Shown: in pieces, positions 50,501 through 59,000 of the stretch
How the letters are laid out: every line of letters begins with the position of its first letter
Position numbering within the stretch: the first letter of the stretch is position 1
NCBI RefSeq assembly: GCF_030499575.1
Contig: NZ_JASTLC010000001.1
Span: forward strand, 7,712,001 to 7,776,000
Source: Streptomyces sp. DG2A-72
Lineage (GTDB): Bacteria > Actinomycetota > Actinomycetes > Streptomycetales > Streptomycetaceae
DNA length: 64,000 bases
Direction: 5' to 3'
Translations under genes and position numbers: made by a program
Notes under the pieces: generated by a model
Told to the model about the DNA's origin: nothing
Databases searched by the model: none
What the model saw: the letters and a program-made list of their open reading frames with translations, nothing else

Positions 50501-52830
50501 TGATGCTGCGGGTTGGGCGGCGTGTTCTGAGGCTGCGCGGCTGGCTGCTGAGGGGTGTTCGGAGCGTTGGGCGGCGGGCTGCCCGCGGGCTGCTGGGGAG
50601 GCCTGGTGGGAGCGGCGCCATGGCCCGGCTGGTGCTGGTTGCCGGGCGTGCTGGGTGTGCTGGATGTGCTGGGTGTACCAGTCGTGCCAGGGGTGCTCGT
50701 GCTGGTGGCGGGGCTGGGCCGTGCTGAAGAACCCGGGGTGTCGCCACTCGGTGTCGAGGGCGTCGTAGTCGATGTGCTGCTCGTGGACGGCGATGCGGTC
50801 CTGGGCGGAGTCGACTGGGCCGGGGTCTGGTTCGGGCCGGCAGTACTCGTCGTGCTCGGGTTCTGCCCCGGTGCGGGAGTACGGGTGCCGCCGGTCGGGT
50901 CCGGACTGTTTCGGGCAGGCGTACGGTCCCCCGGCGTCGTACCGGGCGAGTCGCGTGGCGGAGTACGGTCCCCCGGCGTCGTACCAGGACCGCTCCGCGG
51001 CGGCGTGCCGTCGCCCGCAGGCGTCCCGGGCGTGCGCTGGCCCGGCGTTCGACCATCCGGCGTGCCAGGGCTACGACCGTCCGCCGTACCGGGATTGCGA
51101 CCGTCCGCCGTACCAGGAATGCGACCGTCCGGCGTCGGCGTGGGCGTACTCCGGGGCGTCGTAGGAGACGTGGGGTTCGGCGTGGACGCAGGTCCGGTTC
51201 CTGTGGGGGAGGGCGTACCCGGCGTACTGGCGGAAGGGTTCCTCGCCGCACCCGAGTTGGGGGTCGGGCTGGTCGCGGAGGGCGTGCTGCCGGACGTACT
51301 CCCGGCGTGGTGGGAGCCGGCCGTACCGCCCGCGGTGGATGGCGCCACCGGCGACGTCGGAACGGCCGAGCCGCCATCCGTACGACCCCCCGACCCTGCG
51401 GGCGATGGGTCACCCGTCGTCGGCGTGGGCGCCGCGTTGGACTGGGTGGGGACGCTGGTAGCCAGACTGTCGATCTGGGTGCCGATCGCGCCACCCCCCG
51501 ACGAGGACGACGGGCCGCCGGTCGATGCGGGGGTGGGTGCGGACTGCGGGGTCGGTGAGGAGAGGCCGGAGACGGAGGGGCCGCCGTTGGTACCGGGCGA
51601 GCTGTTGGTGCTCTGACCGCTCGGCGAGGCTCCGCCGGGCGACGGGTCGTCGAAGTCCGACAGGGACGGCCCTGACAGTGACGGCGCCGGCCTCGAATAC
51701 GGCGAGTCCGAAGAGGACGGACCCTGCCCGGAACCGGAACCGGCGTTGGAGCCCGAGCCCGACCCGGAATCAGGGCCGGACCCCACATCCGGTCCACCGA
51801 TGCCCGCCCCGCCGGCATCCGCGGATATCCCACCGCCGATGTTCGCCCCACCGATGTTCACACCCGGACCGCTGCCAGTGCTCGTACGCGTAGAACCGGA
51901 CGAGTCCGACCCCGACGAGCCGGAGTCCGAGGAGGAGTTGGAACTCCCCGAATCGGAACTCCCCGAGCCGGAGTTCCCAAAGCCGGAGTCGCCGCTGCCG
52001 TCGCCGCCACGGCCCCCGCTACCCCCGTCCCCGCCGTCGCCGTTGCTCCCCGGAGCCCCCGACGGCCCGCCATACCCGTCAATACGGCTGTCCACCGCGT
52101 GATGCACGCGATCCCCCGCCCTCTTCCCCAGGCTGTCGCGCACCCCCTCGGCCAGCGTCTGCGGGGACTGCTTGAGGGCCTCCAGGCCTGCCGTGCCGCC
52201 GGTCTTCATGGTGTGGGCGAGGTCGTAGCCCTGCTGGGCGCCGAAGCCGACGTTCACCGTCTGGCGGATGAGGTCGGAGATGATCGCCTCGATCGCCGAG
52301 ATCGCCGGCTCCTTCATCGCCTCCACGATCGCCTCGAGCAACGCCTGTTTCAGCTCGTCGAGGAGGCGCCGGACGATCAGGCGGGCGGCCTGGGTGGCGC
52401 CCATTCCCGCTACCGAGGACAGACCGAAGGTGAAGGGTGCGGCGGCCGCGGCGGCGGCGATCTGGATGGCGAGGGCGATCAGCTGGGCGATCACCGCCCA
52501 TTTGGCGAACTCGACCAGGTAGGCGCAGGCCTCCATCACGTTCGCGATGATGTGGGCGGCCTGCGCGGCGTTCGCGAGGTAGCCGTCGGAGCCGTCTCCG
52601 CCGTCGAACTTCTTGTAGGTCTTGGAGAACTTGTCGATCGATTCGCCGGCGTTGTGGGCGGTCACCATGCGGGCGCTGCTGTTCGCCGAGGTGTGCAGTC
52701 CGGTGACGTCGTCGCCGAACTTCCGCCACAGTGCGGCCGAGTCCCTGAGCTTGTCCTCGTCAGCCGTCGGCCAGTTGAAGCCGAGCATCTGGAGAACCCA
52801 TTCGAGCTCGTCCGGCAGCATCATCGACAC
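47542..52830 (-). CDS. giant polymorphic toxin: WXG-type N-terminus, papain-fold deamidase and nuclease-like domains
   Basis: Read from GTG 52830 this is 1762 aa; the frame is open to 52884, so the start is not certain. Residues 1-230 are a helical WXG-type export domain (LPDELEWVLQMLGFNWPTAD) with a hydrophobic stretch. About 240-870 is disordered, first Gly/Ser-rich and then Pro/Thr-rich. Residues 870-1045 match papain-fold toxin 1 (glutamine deamidase type): Cys897 (RSNNCADCSRSF), His989 (GGGGHAFNAVN) and Asp1004 (IIWIDTQSGE). A second acidic Thr/Pro linker follows. The end (1400-1762) looks like a PD-(D/E)XK nuclease: NRFDQIWVD, VVVEAKGS (Glu1611, Lys1613), then RQGTRAYFETILHEM. The next gene encodes an Imm49-like protein and overlaps the end. 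Confidence 0.8.
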   Translation of the reverse strand: MSMMLPDELEWVLQMLGFNWPTADEDKLRDSAALWRKFGDDVTGLHTSANSSARMVTAHNAGESIDKFSKTYKKFDGGDGSDGYLANAAQAAHIIANVMEACAYLVEFAKWAVIAQLIALAIQIAAAAAAAPFTFGLSSVAGMGATQAARLIVRRLLDELKQALLEAIVEAMKEPAISAIEAIISDLIRQTVNVGFGAQQGYDLAHTMKTGGTAGLEALKQSPQTLAEGVRDSLGKRAGDRVHHAVDSRIDGYGGPSGAPGSNGDGGDGGSGGRGGDGSGDSGFGNSGSGSSDSGSSNSSSDSGSSGSDSSGSTRTSTGSGPGVNIGGANIGGGISADAGGAGIGGPDVGSGPDSGSGSGSNAGSGSGQGPSSSDSPYSRPAPSLSGPSLSDFDDPSPGGASPSGQSTNSSPGTNGGPSVSGLSSPTPQSAPTPASTGGPSSSSGGGAIGTQIDSLATSVPTQSNAAPTPTTGDPSPAGSGGRTDGGSAVPTSPVAPSTAGGTAGSHHAGSTSGSTPSATSPTPNSGAARNPSASTPGTPSPTGTGPASTPNPTSPTTPRSTPTPTPDGRIPGTADGRNPGTADGRSPGTPDGRTPGQRTPGTPAGDGTPPRSGPGTTPGDRTPPRDSPGTTPGDRTPARNSPDPTGGTRTPAPGQNPSTTSTAGPNQTPAQSTPPRTASPSTSSTSTTTPSTPSGDTPGSSARPSPATSTSTPGTTGTPSTSSTPSTPGNQHQPGHGAAPTRPPQQPAGSPPPNAPNTPQQPAAQPQNTPPNPQHHQQQQVTAVPIHTVITTPSSSTPPSHATPATPQPPGSPQADPGTVKDQQHAQQDSLDDIRADLDHYPGGLSEPDPDDQQALADTVPHNEDGTPERFPDPFGPWTQLQNDGGNEVPGRSNNCADCSRSFLETWYGNPQVSAPRTLDTDEHGNPDPWSPEDNANDNQIRWTGAAHTYAGPGNDPDTANNIASVLQQAGPGSAAIVQVDWPGGGGHAFNAVNHNGNIIWIDTQSGEVSHDPLHLDNAAHVWHIPLDADRNPIDLTQPDAEDSESQSDESQNQQDDASQPEKSETSETSETSVNNGQPENDVSGDTAKQGDDTEAGATSRTQADPATPDVSNDAASAQPPTADPNTSPDPTKTTQDPTNDEPANENGRPGSESSKPTEPDSTPDGRKPSQDSPEGRQPSTHTTPDNTDNGTPPTPTATGTPSDPTTSRDAPQQTTTPSDPRTSIPHQQTTDPRTADPRTTDPRTSDPRTSDPHRDTPTQPKPETNGRPHGQDPNTPPRPDQTHPDHVDDPRSDTPDQHRSETPTPDPTRPDDLNQSPSDDRSDRSDRPSDMTKDSAVPTRESLPDGKNADAAGYVKDSVNGKKPLYGDIAAENPTQTSRPAHPERPSGPEDPAGGSPNATDPESRRQRDLAMLARANSKDPKDRDWFEKHYWPKSGYRRSRTAPAEDGRPVPQLHPTGDPNAPWMLANDTPDAEPEEYITEGSRSGERNTEISDENLKRLDEAAKARQQAIDADRQPHRDRKAAKDTYEANKTSENKQKFEEADAKHSPLHGKMTRASEDYGEAVAEFHAMPRHFPDHTRIDDRATGNNRFDQIWVDPNTDPPEFVVVEAKGSAQADLGDRRGIPPVGVAGETDTPQNVGQDQSGRNADGDQTAQDDPRPGAAKVRQGTRAYFETILHEMRSRSMRVLNDPKATAAQMQAAADEARLAQQLRTALEAGRVTYVLVKGHSDGERHNGYEMHQFDIRTQEEKDADNAQDPEA

Positions 52831-53029
52831 AGCAGAAAGCACCCCCGTCGGACCACACGGCCGTACAACTCCCTCACTCATCAAGGGAAATCACTCAGCT
52901 GTACAGCCGTGCGCACAGCTTACGGACTCACCCGCAGGCAACTTCAGAGGATTGCCGTCACAAATTCGTTGCAGGTCAGCGCTGTTGTCCGGGGCGGCAG
53001 CCCGCGGCCCGGGCGCCGGTGACGTCGTG

Positions 53030-53680
53030 TCACGGCGTACGGCCCTGAGTGCGCTGCCGGTGTCCCTTCACGTCGGGGCGGCCGATGTGGCCGGCCGCGC
53101 GCTCGGACTCGCCGAGCCAGAGGTGCGGGACGTACTGCTGGACCGCCGCGACCACCTGCTGACGGTAGGGGGTCGGGAAGGGGAGGCGGTAGCGCAGGCG
53201 GGGCAGGCCGGGGTGCAGCGGCTCCTCGTCGCGGACCAGCGTCCACAGCACCGGGTCGTCCCGGTCGATTGGGCCGGTGGGGAACAGCTCCAGGGAGTAG
53301 AGCTTCTGGCTGCGGCCGAGCTTGCTCCAGTAGAGGCCGACCCCGGCGAGCGTCTGCCAGGGGATGACGTTCCGAACGTTTCCGTTTGCGACCCACAGGC
53401 CCGTGTGGTCGACGAGGATCCGGCTCCGGCGGTTCGCCCAGTTGGAGAGGAAGAGGAACACGCCGAGAACACCGAGAGCCAGCATGAAGACGAGGCCCGC
53501 GAACTCCGCGACCGTGGACTCGCCCTTCTGGTTCCCGGTGGCGATCACGACAGCGCCGAAGACGCCGACGGCACCCATCGCGATGAGCAGGACGGAACAG
53601 GGCAGTCCCACCATGAGGCTGCGGCGGCCGGTCCGTATGACCATGGCGTCCGGGGCGGGGGAGAGGGTGTGCGGTGGCAT
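53030..53680 (-). CDS. membrane protein with PH-like domain
   Basis: The 216-aa protein is read from ATG 53680; the frame is open to 53734. Two membrane helices (about residues 20-50 and 60-85, LPCSVLLIAMGAVGVFGAVV and FAGLVFMLALGVLGVFLFLS) are followed by short strands, SRILVDHTGLWVANGNVRNV and IPWQTLAGVGLYWSK, in the manner of bacterial PH domains. The end is basic. It lies upstream of the toxin gene across about 200 bases and may have its own unit. Function unknown. Confidence 0.7.
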   Translation of the reverse strand: MPPHTLSPAPDAMVIRTGRRSLMVGLPCSVLLIAMGAVGVFGAVVIATGNQKGESTVAEFAGLVFMLALGVLGVFLFLSNWANRRSRILVDHTGLWVANGNVRNVIPWQTLAGVGLYWSKLGRSQKLYSLELFPTGPIDRDDPVLWTLVRDEEPLHPGLPRLRYRLPFPTPYRQQVVAAVQQYVPHLWLGESERAAGHIGRPDVKGHRQRTQGRTP

Positions 53681-53764
53681 GGTGCGTGAGCCTAGCGAAT
53701 CGCTGGCGCCGTACGGCAGTTGCGGCTGCGGCACGTATCCCGCGAACCGAGTAGTACCCGCGCC

Positions 53765-54421
53765 TCAGAAGAAGTAGCTGACCAGGAAGGACACACCCGC
53801 ACCCACAAGCCCCACCCCGACCATCCCGATCACAGCGGCCCGCGTCACTCCCCGCCCCGCCGCCTCCCACGCCGCGTCGAACGAGATACGGCTCCGGCCG
53901 AACGGGGCGAAACCCGTGGCGAGGCAGAAGACGCCGAGGCCCGTGAGGACCCAGCCGCCGAAGAAGGCGCCGAACCAGCGCCACGCCCGGTCCATGCCGC
54001 TCTGGACGTAGTCGGCATCGCTCGCGCCGGCCGCCGTCGGTGGCTCCGTCTGCTGCACCGACAACTCGGTGCCCTGCGCGTACCGTTGCCTGACCTGCAC
54101 CGCGGAGTCGGGGTCCGTGCTCTTGCCGCCGTCGGCGACGAAGGTGCCCTGGCAGCGGACGGGCCGGCGGTTCTTGCGGCTGCTGCGCGAGGCGTTGTTC
54201 GGGTAACTCACCTCGCACTGCTGCACGGTCAGGGTGCCGTGCGTCCCCGCCCAACCCGCCGCGTACGCCCCCTCATACGCGCCGAATCCGCTCAGGGCGA
54301 GCCCCGCCAGCAGGAAGACCAGGCCGCCCGCGCGCCCGAGGCGGCCGAAGGCCCGTCCGACGAGGCCGGTGGCGGAACGGTCGGATCCGGTGCCCTTGCC
54401 GGTGGCTTGCGTCCGAGCCAT
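53765..54421 (-). CDS. membrane protein with extracytoplasmic Cys loop
   Basis: This 218-aa protein has three membrane helices (about residues 32-58, 147-170, 193-217) and an outer loop with TLTVQQCEVSYPNNASRSSR and RPVRCQGTFVADGGKSTDPD. The two-Cys loop plus helix plan recalls the duplicated 183- and 195-aa proteins, but the sequence is not clearly alike. AAGGA precedes ATG 54421. It could form a unit with the next gene downstream (84 bases). No family call is possible. Confidence 0.7.
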   Translation of the reverse strand: MARTQATGKGTGSDRSATGLVGRAFGRLGRAGGLVFLLAGLALSGFGAYEGAYAAGWAGTHGTLTVQQCEVSYPNNASRSSRKNRRPVRCQGTFVADGGKSTDPDSAVQVRQRYAQGTELSVQQTEPPTAAGASDADYVQSGMDRAWRWFGAFFGGWVLTGLGVFCLATGFAPFGRSRISFDAAWEAAGRGVTRAAVIGMVGVGLVGAGVSFLVSYFF

Positions 54422-54565
54422 GACAATCTGGTCCTTCTCTCCCGCGGCGGCCAGTGGCGGGCCAGTGGCGGTCTGTGGCGGTCTGTGAGGGCCAGCATGG
54501 CATCCCGTGCGTGACGAGAGATACTGCGGGTGGCCGAGAGGCGACGAGTAGCGAGGAGACGCGAC

Positions 54566-54994
54566 ATGACCAGTCGACCCGACAACTCACCCAATCCGCC
54601 CGGCTCTTCGCCGGACCGCGGTGTGCTGGACGAGGCACTCGAACCGGAGCAGATCCGTTCTCTGAACTCCGCCCTTCGCAAGCTGTCCCAGTCCGACGGT
54701 GTCAGCAAGGACATGCAGGAGGCGGCCAAGAGGCTGCTCTCCGGCCGCCTTGCCCTGCGTGACGCCCTCGACGACCCCGCGGTGGCCCGCGCGCTGGGCT
54801 CAGGCATGTCGTCCCTGCGCGGTCAGTGGGAGTCGCTGTCGGAGGAGGAGCGCGAGCAGATCAGGCGCGGGGAGGCGGGGGAGAGCGGAGACTCCTCCTC
54901 CGGGCCGTCCGAGCCGAGGCGCTCGGAGGGCGAGGGCGCCCAGCCCGGAAAGAAGAACCAAGGGCGCCACAGCGGCGGGTTCTCGCTGTACTGA
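54566..54994 (+). CDS. unknown hydrophilic protein
   Basis: The 142-aa protein is read from ATG 54566, with GAGGAG 7 bases upstream. The middle is helical (SLNSALRKLSQSDGVSKDMQ, VARALGSGMSSLRGQWESLS). The ends are polar and likely disordered. It has no membrane part. It is convergent with the DUF397-like gene, 32 bases away. No family is recognised. Confidence 0.65.
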   Translation: MTSRPDNSPNPPGSSPDRGVLDEALEPEQIRSLNSALRKLSQSDGVSKDMQEAAKRLLSGRLALRDALDDPAVARALGSGMSSLRGQWESLSEEEREQIRRGEAGESGDSSSGPSEPRRSEGEGAQPGKKNQGRHSGGFSLY

Positions 54995-55026
54995 CGCCCT
55001 CGCGGACGATCGGACGACCGGACGAC

Positions 55027-55347
55027 CTACTTCTCCGCCGGCATCCCACCATTGTGCGGCGCGGGCTCCAGGTCGAACTCCCCGTCCCGCGCGCCGAGTA
55101 CGAACGCTCGCCACTCCGCCTCGGTGTACCGCAGCACGGTGTCGGGATCGAGGGACGAGCGCATGGCGACCGCGCCCTGCGGCAGATACGCGATCTCGAC
55201 GCGCTCCTCGTGCGTCTCGGTACCGGGCGCGGAGTGCCACTCGACCCCCGAGATGTCGAGCGCGTAGAGCTCGTCCCGCTCCCGCTCCTTGCGCGCCTTG
55301 ACGTCCTCGGCCTGAGTCTCGACCTCGTTGTCCCGTGCCTGGGTCAT
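55027..55347 (-). CDS. DUF397-like protein
   Basis: The 106-aa protein is read from ATG 55347, with AGGAAGAGG about 9 bases upstream. Its second half has SGVEWHSAPG, EIAYLPQGAVAMRSSLDPD and LRYTEAEWRAFVLGARDGEFD, the latter being the usual end of DUF397 proteins. The first half is charged and helical. Unlike most DUF397 genes it has no XRE regulator gene beside it. Function unknown. Confidence 0.75.
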   Translation of the reverse strand: MTQARDNEVETQAEDVKARKERERDELYALDISGVEWHSAPGTETHEERVEIAYLPQGAVAMRSSLDPDTVLRYTEAEWRAFVLGARDGEFDLEPAPHNGGMPAEK

Positions 55348-55490
55348 GCTGCTGGGCCTCTTCCTGACGTGCCTACGAAGTGTGCGTCTCAGCCTACTTG
55401 CGTGGATGGCGCTCACGCTGCGGAACGGTCAGGTCACCCACGGCGCACGGAGCCGGGTCAGGGCCGCCTACGACTGCCTACGACGTCAGG

Positions 55491-55889
55491 TCACTCCTGC
55501 CGGCGACGCTCATGGTGCACGCCGGTCACCATCTCCACTTGGCCGTCGTACTTGGAGGTCAGATCCCGCCAGGCGGCGTCCTCGTTGCCCTCGTTCAGCT
55601 CGTGCCGCACGCCCATCTCCGTGAACGCCAGCCCCATCCCCGCGATCCGCTCCGCCAGGCTGCCCATGGACTGGTACATGCCGTCGCGCAGACCCTCGTA
55701 GGCGACCCCGAACTTCTCGCCGATGTCGTCGTCGCCCCAGGGCGGAGTGGTACCGCTGCCGCCCTCCAGCGCGGTCAGGCCGTTCTGCAGGGCCTGCACC
55801 GCCTTGCCGAAGTCCAGGCCGACCGAGAACATGTTGAAGCCCTCGGTCTTGAGGACTCCAGGATCGGCGCGCATCCCGTCGTTGGCCAC
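55491..55889 (-). CDS. WXG-like ESX protein next to eccC
   Basis: The 132-aa helical protein is read from GTG 55889, with a run of G as ribosome site. The turn is TTPPWGDDDIGEKFGVAYEG, a WXG-like PWG with the following helix. The second half, RIAGMGLAFTEMGVRHELN, matches the usual end of Streptomyces WXG-type proteins. A hairpin separates it from eccC upstream. Likely a substrate or partner of the machine. Confidence 0.75.
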   Translation of the reverse strand: MANDGMRADPGVLKTEGFNMFSVGLDFGKAVQALQNGLTALEGGSGTTPPWGDDDIGEKFGVAYEGLRDGMYQSMGSLAERIAGMGLAFTEMGVRHELNEGNEDAAWRDLTSKYDGQVEMVTGVHHERRRQE

Positions 55890-55977
55890 AACTGCCCCCC
55901 CGTGACTCGGCTCTTCTGTCGCAGCGTCACCTTAACGGGCCCGCCATGGCGCGAACCAGACCCACCCGCACACGGCG

Positions 55978-56009
55978 GAGGGGCGGCCCCCACCCGGGTG
56001 CCGCCCCTC
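55978..56009 (-). terminator. terminator after eccC
   Basis: The perfect 10-base arms GAGGGGCGGC (55978-55987) and GCCGCCCCTC (56000-56009) lie downstream of the minus-strand eccC gene. Confidence 0.75.
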
Positions 56010-56015
56010 TCGTCG

Positions 56016-56085
56016 CTCAGTCGTGCACAAGGCACTCAGCCGTGCAAGGCACTCAGCCGTGCAAGGCAACTCAGCCGCGCACAGG
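56016..56085. repeat. 17-bp tandem repeats at the eccC 3' end
   Basis: Four imperfect copies based on CTCAGCCGTGCAAGGCA begin at 56016, 56035, 56052 and 56070. The last abuts the stop codon of eccC. As at ribF, a tandem repeat sits right at the end of a conserved gene. Confidence 0.7.
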
Positions 56086-59000
56086 TCAGTGCCGCGGCGG
56101 CAGCCACCCCGTCTGGATCAGCTGCCCGCTCCGGCGCCGGGTGTGGAAGTGGCCACGCCCGGGCGGCAGTTGCGACGGCGTGATGTTGCCGAGCAGTGCC
56201 CCCTCGGTCCGGTCGCCGGAGAGCACGATGCCCTGGGCGCCGAGCTCGCGCAGGCGCTGCATCACCGGCTCGTACAGCGACCGGCTGGCGCCGCCCGAGG
56301 CGCGCGCGATGATGATGCGCAGGCCGATGTCACGGGCGAAGGGCAGGTACTCGAGCAGCGGGGACAGCGGGTTCATACCGGTCGCCACCAGGTCGTAGTC
56401 GTCGATGATGACGAACGCGTCCGGGCTGCTGTACCAGCTGCGGTTGCGCAGCTGCTCGGGCGTCACGTCCGGGCCCGGCATCCGGCGGCCGAGCGAACCG
56501 GCCAGGCCCTCCAGCGTCTCCGCCAGCGCGGGCGCCGCCGCGCAGTACCGGGACAGGTGCGACTCGGGCACGCCCTCCAGGTGGGCGCGCCGGTAGTCAC
56601 CCATGACGATCTTCGCCTGCTGCGGCGTGTAGCGCTCACAGATCTGCTTGATGAGCATCCGCAGCATCGCGGACTTACCGGACTCGCTCTCACCGAACAC
56701 GATGAAGTGCGGGTCCGTCTCGAAGTCCACGAAGACCGGTGCGAGCGACGACTCGTCGATGCCGATGGCGACACCGCGGTCCGGGTGCTCGAAGCCCTTG
56801 GGCAACCGGTCCCAGGGCAGCATCGTGGGCAGCAGTCGTACGGCCGGGGCGGGGGCGCCCTGCCAGTTGTCGTTGATGCCCCGGACGAGGATCGCCGTCG
56901 CCTCCGACAGGTCCTCCGTCTCCGAGGAGCCGTCGACCCGCGGCAGGGCGGTCATGAAGTGCAGCTTGTCCGGCGTCAGACCGCGGCCCGGCACGGTGGC
57001 CGGCACGTTCTGCGCGACCTTGCGGTCGATCTCCGACTCGGTCGGGTCACCGAGCCGCAGCTCGATGCGGTTCTGCAGCATGTCCTTGAGCGCGGGCCGC
57101 ACTTCGGTGTAGCGGCTCGCGGTGAGGATCACATGCACACCGAAGCCGAGGCCACGCGTGGCGATCTCGGTGACGGTGGACTCGAGCAGCTCGTAGTCCG
57201 TCTTGAAGGTGGCCCAGCCGTCGATGACGAGGAAGACGTCACCCCAGGGCTGGTCGGGCAGCTGGCCCGCGTTCCGGCGCTGACGGTAGGTCTGCACCGA
57301 GTCGACGTTGTTCGCGCGGAAGTATTCCTCGCGCGCGTTGAGGATCCCCTCGACCTCGCTGACCGTACGGCGCACCTTCTCGGCGTCGAGCCGGTTGGCG
57401 ACCCCGCCGACGTGGGCCAGCTCCTCCATCGAGATGAGACTGCCACCGCCGAAGTCCAAGCAGTAGAACTGCACTTCGGCCGGTGTGTGGGTGAGCGCGA
57501 AGGACGAGATCAGCGTGCGCAGCAGCGTCGACTTGCCGGACTGCGGACCACCGACGAACAGACCGTGGCCCGCACCACCCGAGAAGTCCCGGTACAGCAC
57601 GTCGCGCCGCTGCTCGAACGGCTTGTCGACCAGGCCGACCGGCACGTTGAGCCGGCCGAGCGCCGTGTAGTCGGGCGCGGTCAGGCCGCGTTCCGGGTGG
57701 ACGGCGAGCTGGGGGAGGAGCTGCTCCAGCGAGGGCGCCTCCTCCAGCGGGGGCAGCCACACCTGGTGGGCGGGCGGGCCCTGGTTGACCATCCGGCTGA
57801 CGAGGACGTCCAGGACGGTGTCGGCGAGCGCGTCGTCCACCCTGTTGTCGGGCTCCGGCTCGTCGATCACCGGCTGCGGCGGCAGCGCCACATGCTCCGC
57901 CGTGAACAGCGCGGGCCGCAGCTGCGTCGAGCGGTGCACCCGGGACGGGCCCTCGCCGTGGTACGGCCCCGACACGTACGCCGCCTTGAAGCGGACCATG
58001 GTGTCGGTGTCGTACCGCAGATAGCCGGAGCCGGGGATCGACGGCAGGTGGTAGGCGTCCGGCACACCGATCGCCGTACGGGACTCGGCGGCGGAGAACG
58101 TCCGCAGACCGATCCGGTACGACAGATAGGTGTCCAGGCCGCGCAGCTTGCCCTCCTCCAGGCGCTGCGAGGCCAGCAGCAGGTGGATGCCCAGCGAACG
58201 GCCGATACGGCCGATCTGGATGAACATGTCGATGAAGTCGGGCTTGGCGGTGAGGAGTTCGGAGAACTCGTCGAGCACGATCACCAGCGAGGCCATCGGC
58301 TCCAGCGCGGCGCCCGCCGCCCGGGCCTTCTCGTAGTCGTGCAGGTTGGCGTAGTTGCCGGCCGAGCGCAGCAGCTCCTGACGGCGCTGCGTCTCACCCA
58401 TGATCGAGTCGCGCATACGGTCGACGAGGGTGAGGTCGTCGGCGAGGTTGGTGATGACCGCCGCGGTGTGCGGCATGTCCGCCATACCGGCGAAGGTCGC
58501 ACCGCCCTTGAAGTCCGCGAGGATGAAGTTCAGCGTCTCCGAGGAGTGCGTCACCGCGAGACCGAGCACCAGCGTGCGCAGCACCTCGGACTTGCCGGAA
58601 CCGGTGGCGCCGACGCACAGACCGTGCGGGCCCATGCCCTCCTGCGAGGCCTCCTTGAGGTCCAGCATGACCGGCTCGCCGTTCTCGCCGACACCGATCG
58701 GCACCCGCAGCCGCTCGTGCAGCGTGCGGGGCCGCCAGGTGCGGGAGACGTCGACGGCGCCCGCGTCGCCGATGCCCATGAGGTCGGTGAAGTCCAGGTT
58801 GGACAGCAGGGGTTCGCCCTCCTCCGCGGAGCCGACCCGGAAGGGGGCGAGCTGCCGGGCCAGGGACTCGGCCTGTGCCGGGTTCAGCACGTCGGGCTTG
58901 CCGGTGTACGCGGACTCATGGCCGACGAACAGCCGCATCCGCTCCGGCTTGACGTAGACCGTGAGGCCCGCGCGCAGCTCCTCCTCCAGCTCGCCGGGGG

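Noticed and set aside
50900..51160. Near-repeats that could mark a recombination site
   Set aside because: They are in-frame repeats of the Pro/Gly/Thr linker (PGT-DGR-type units) of the giant toxin.
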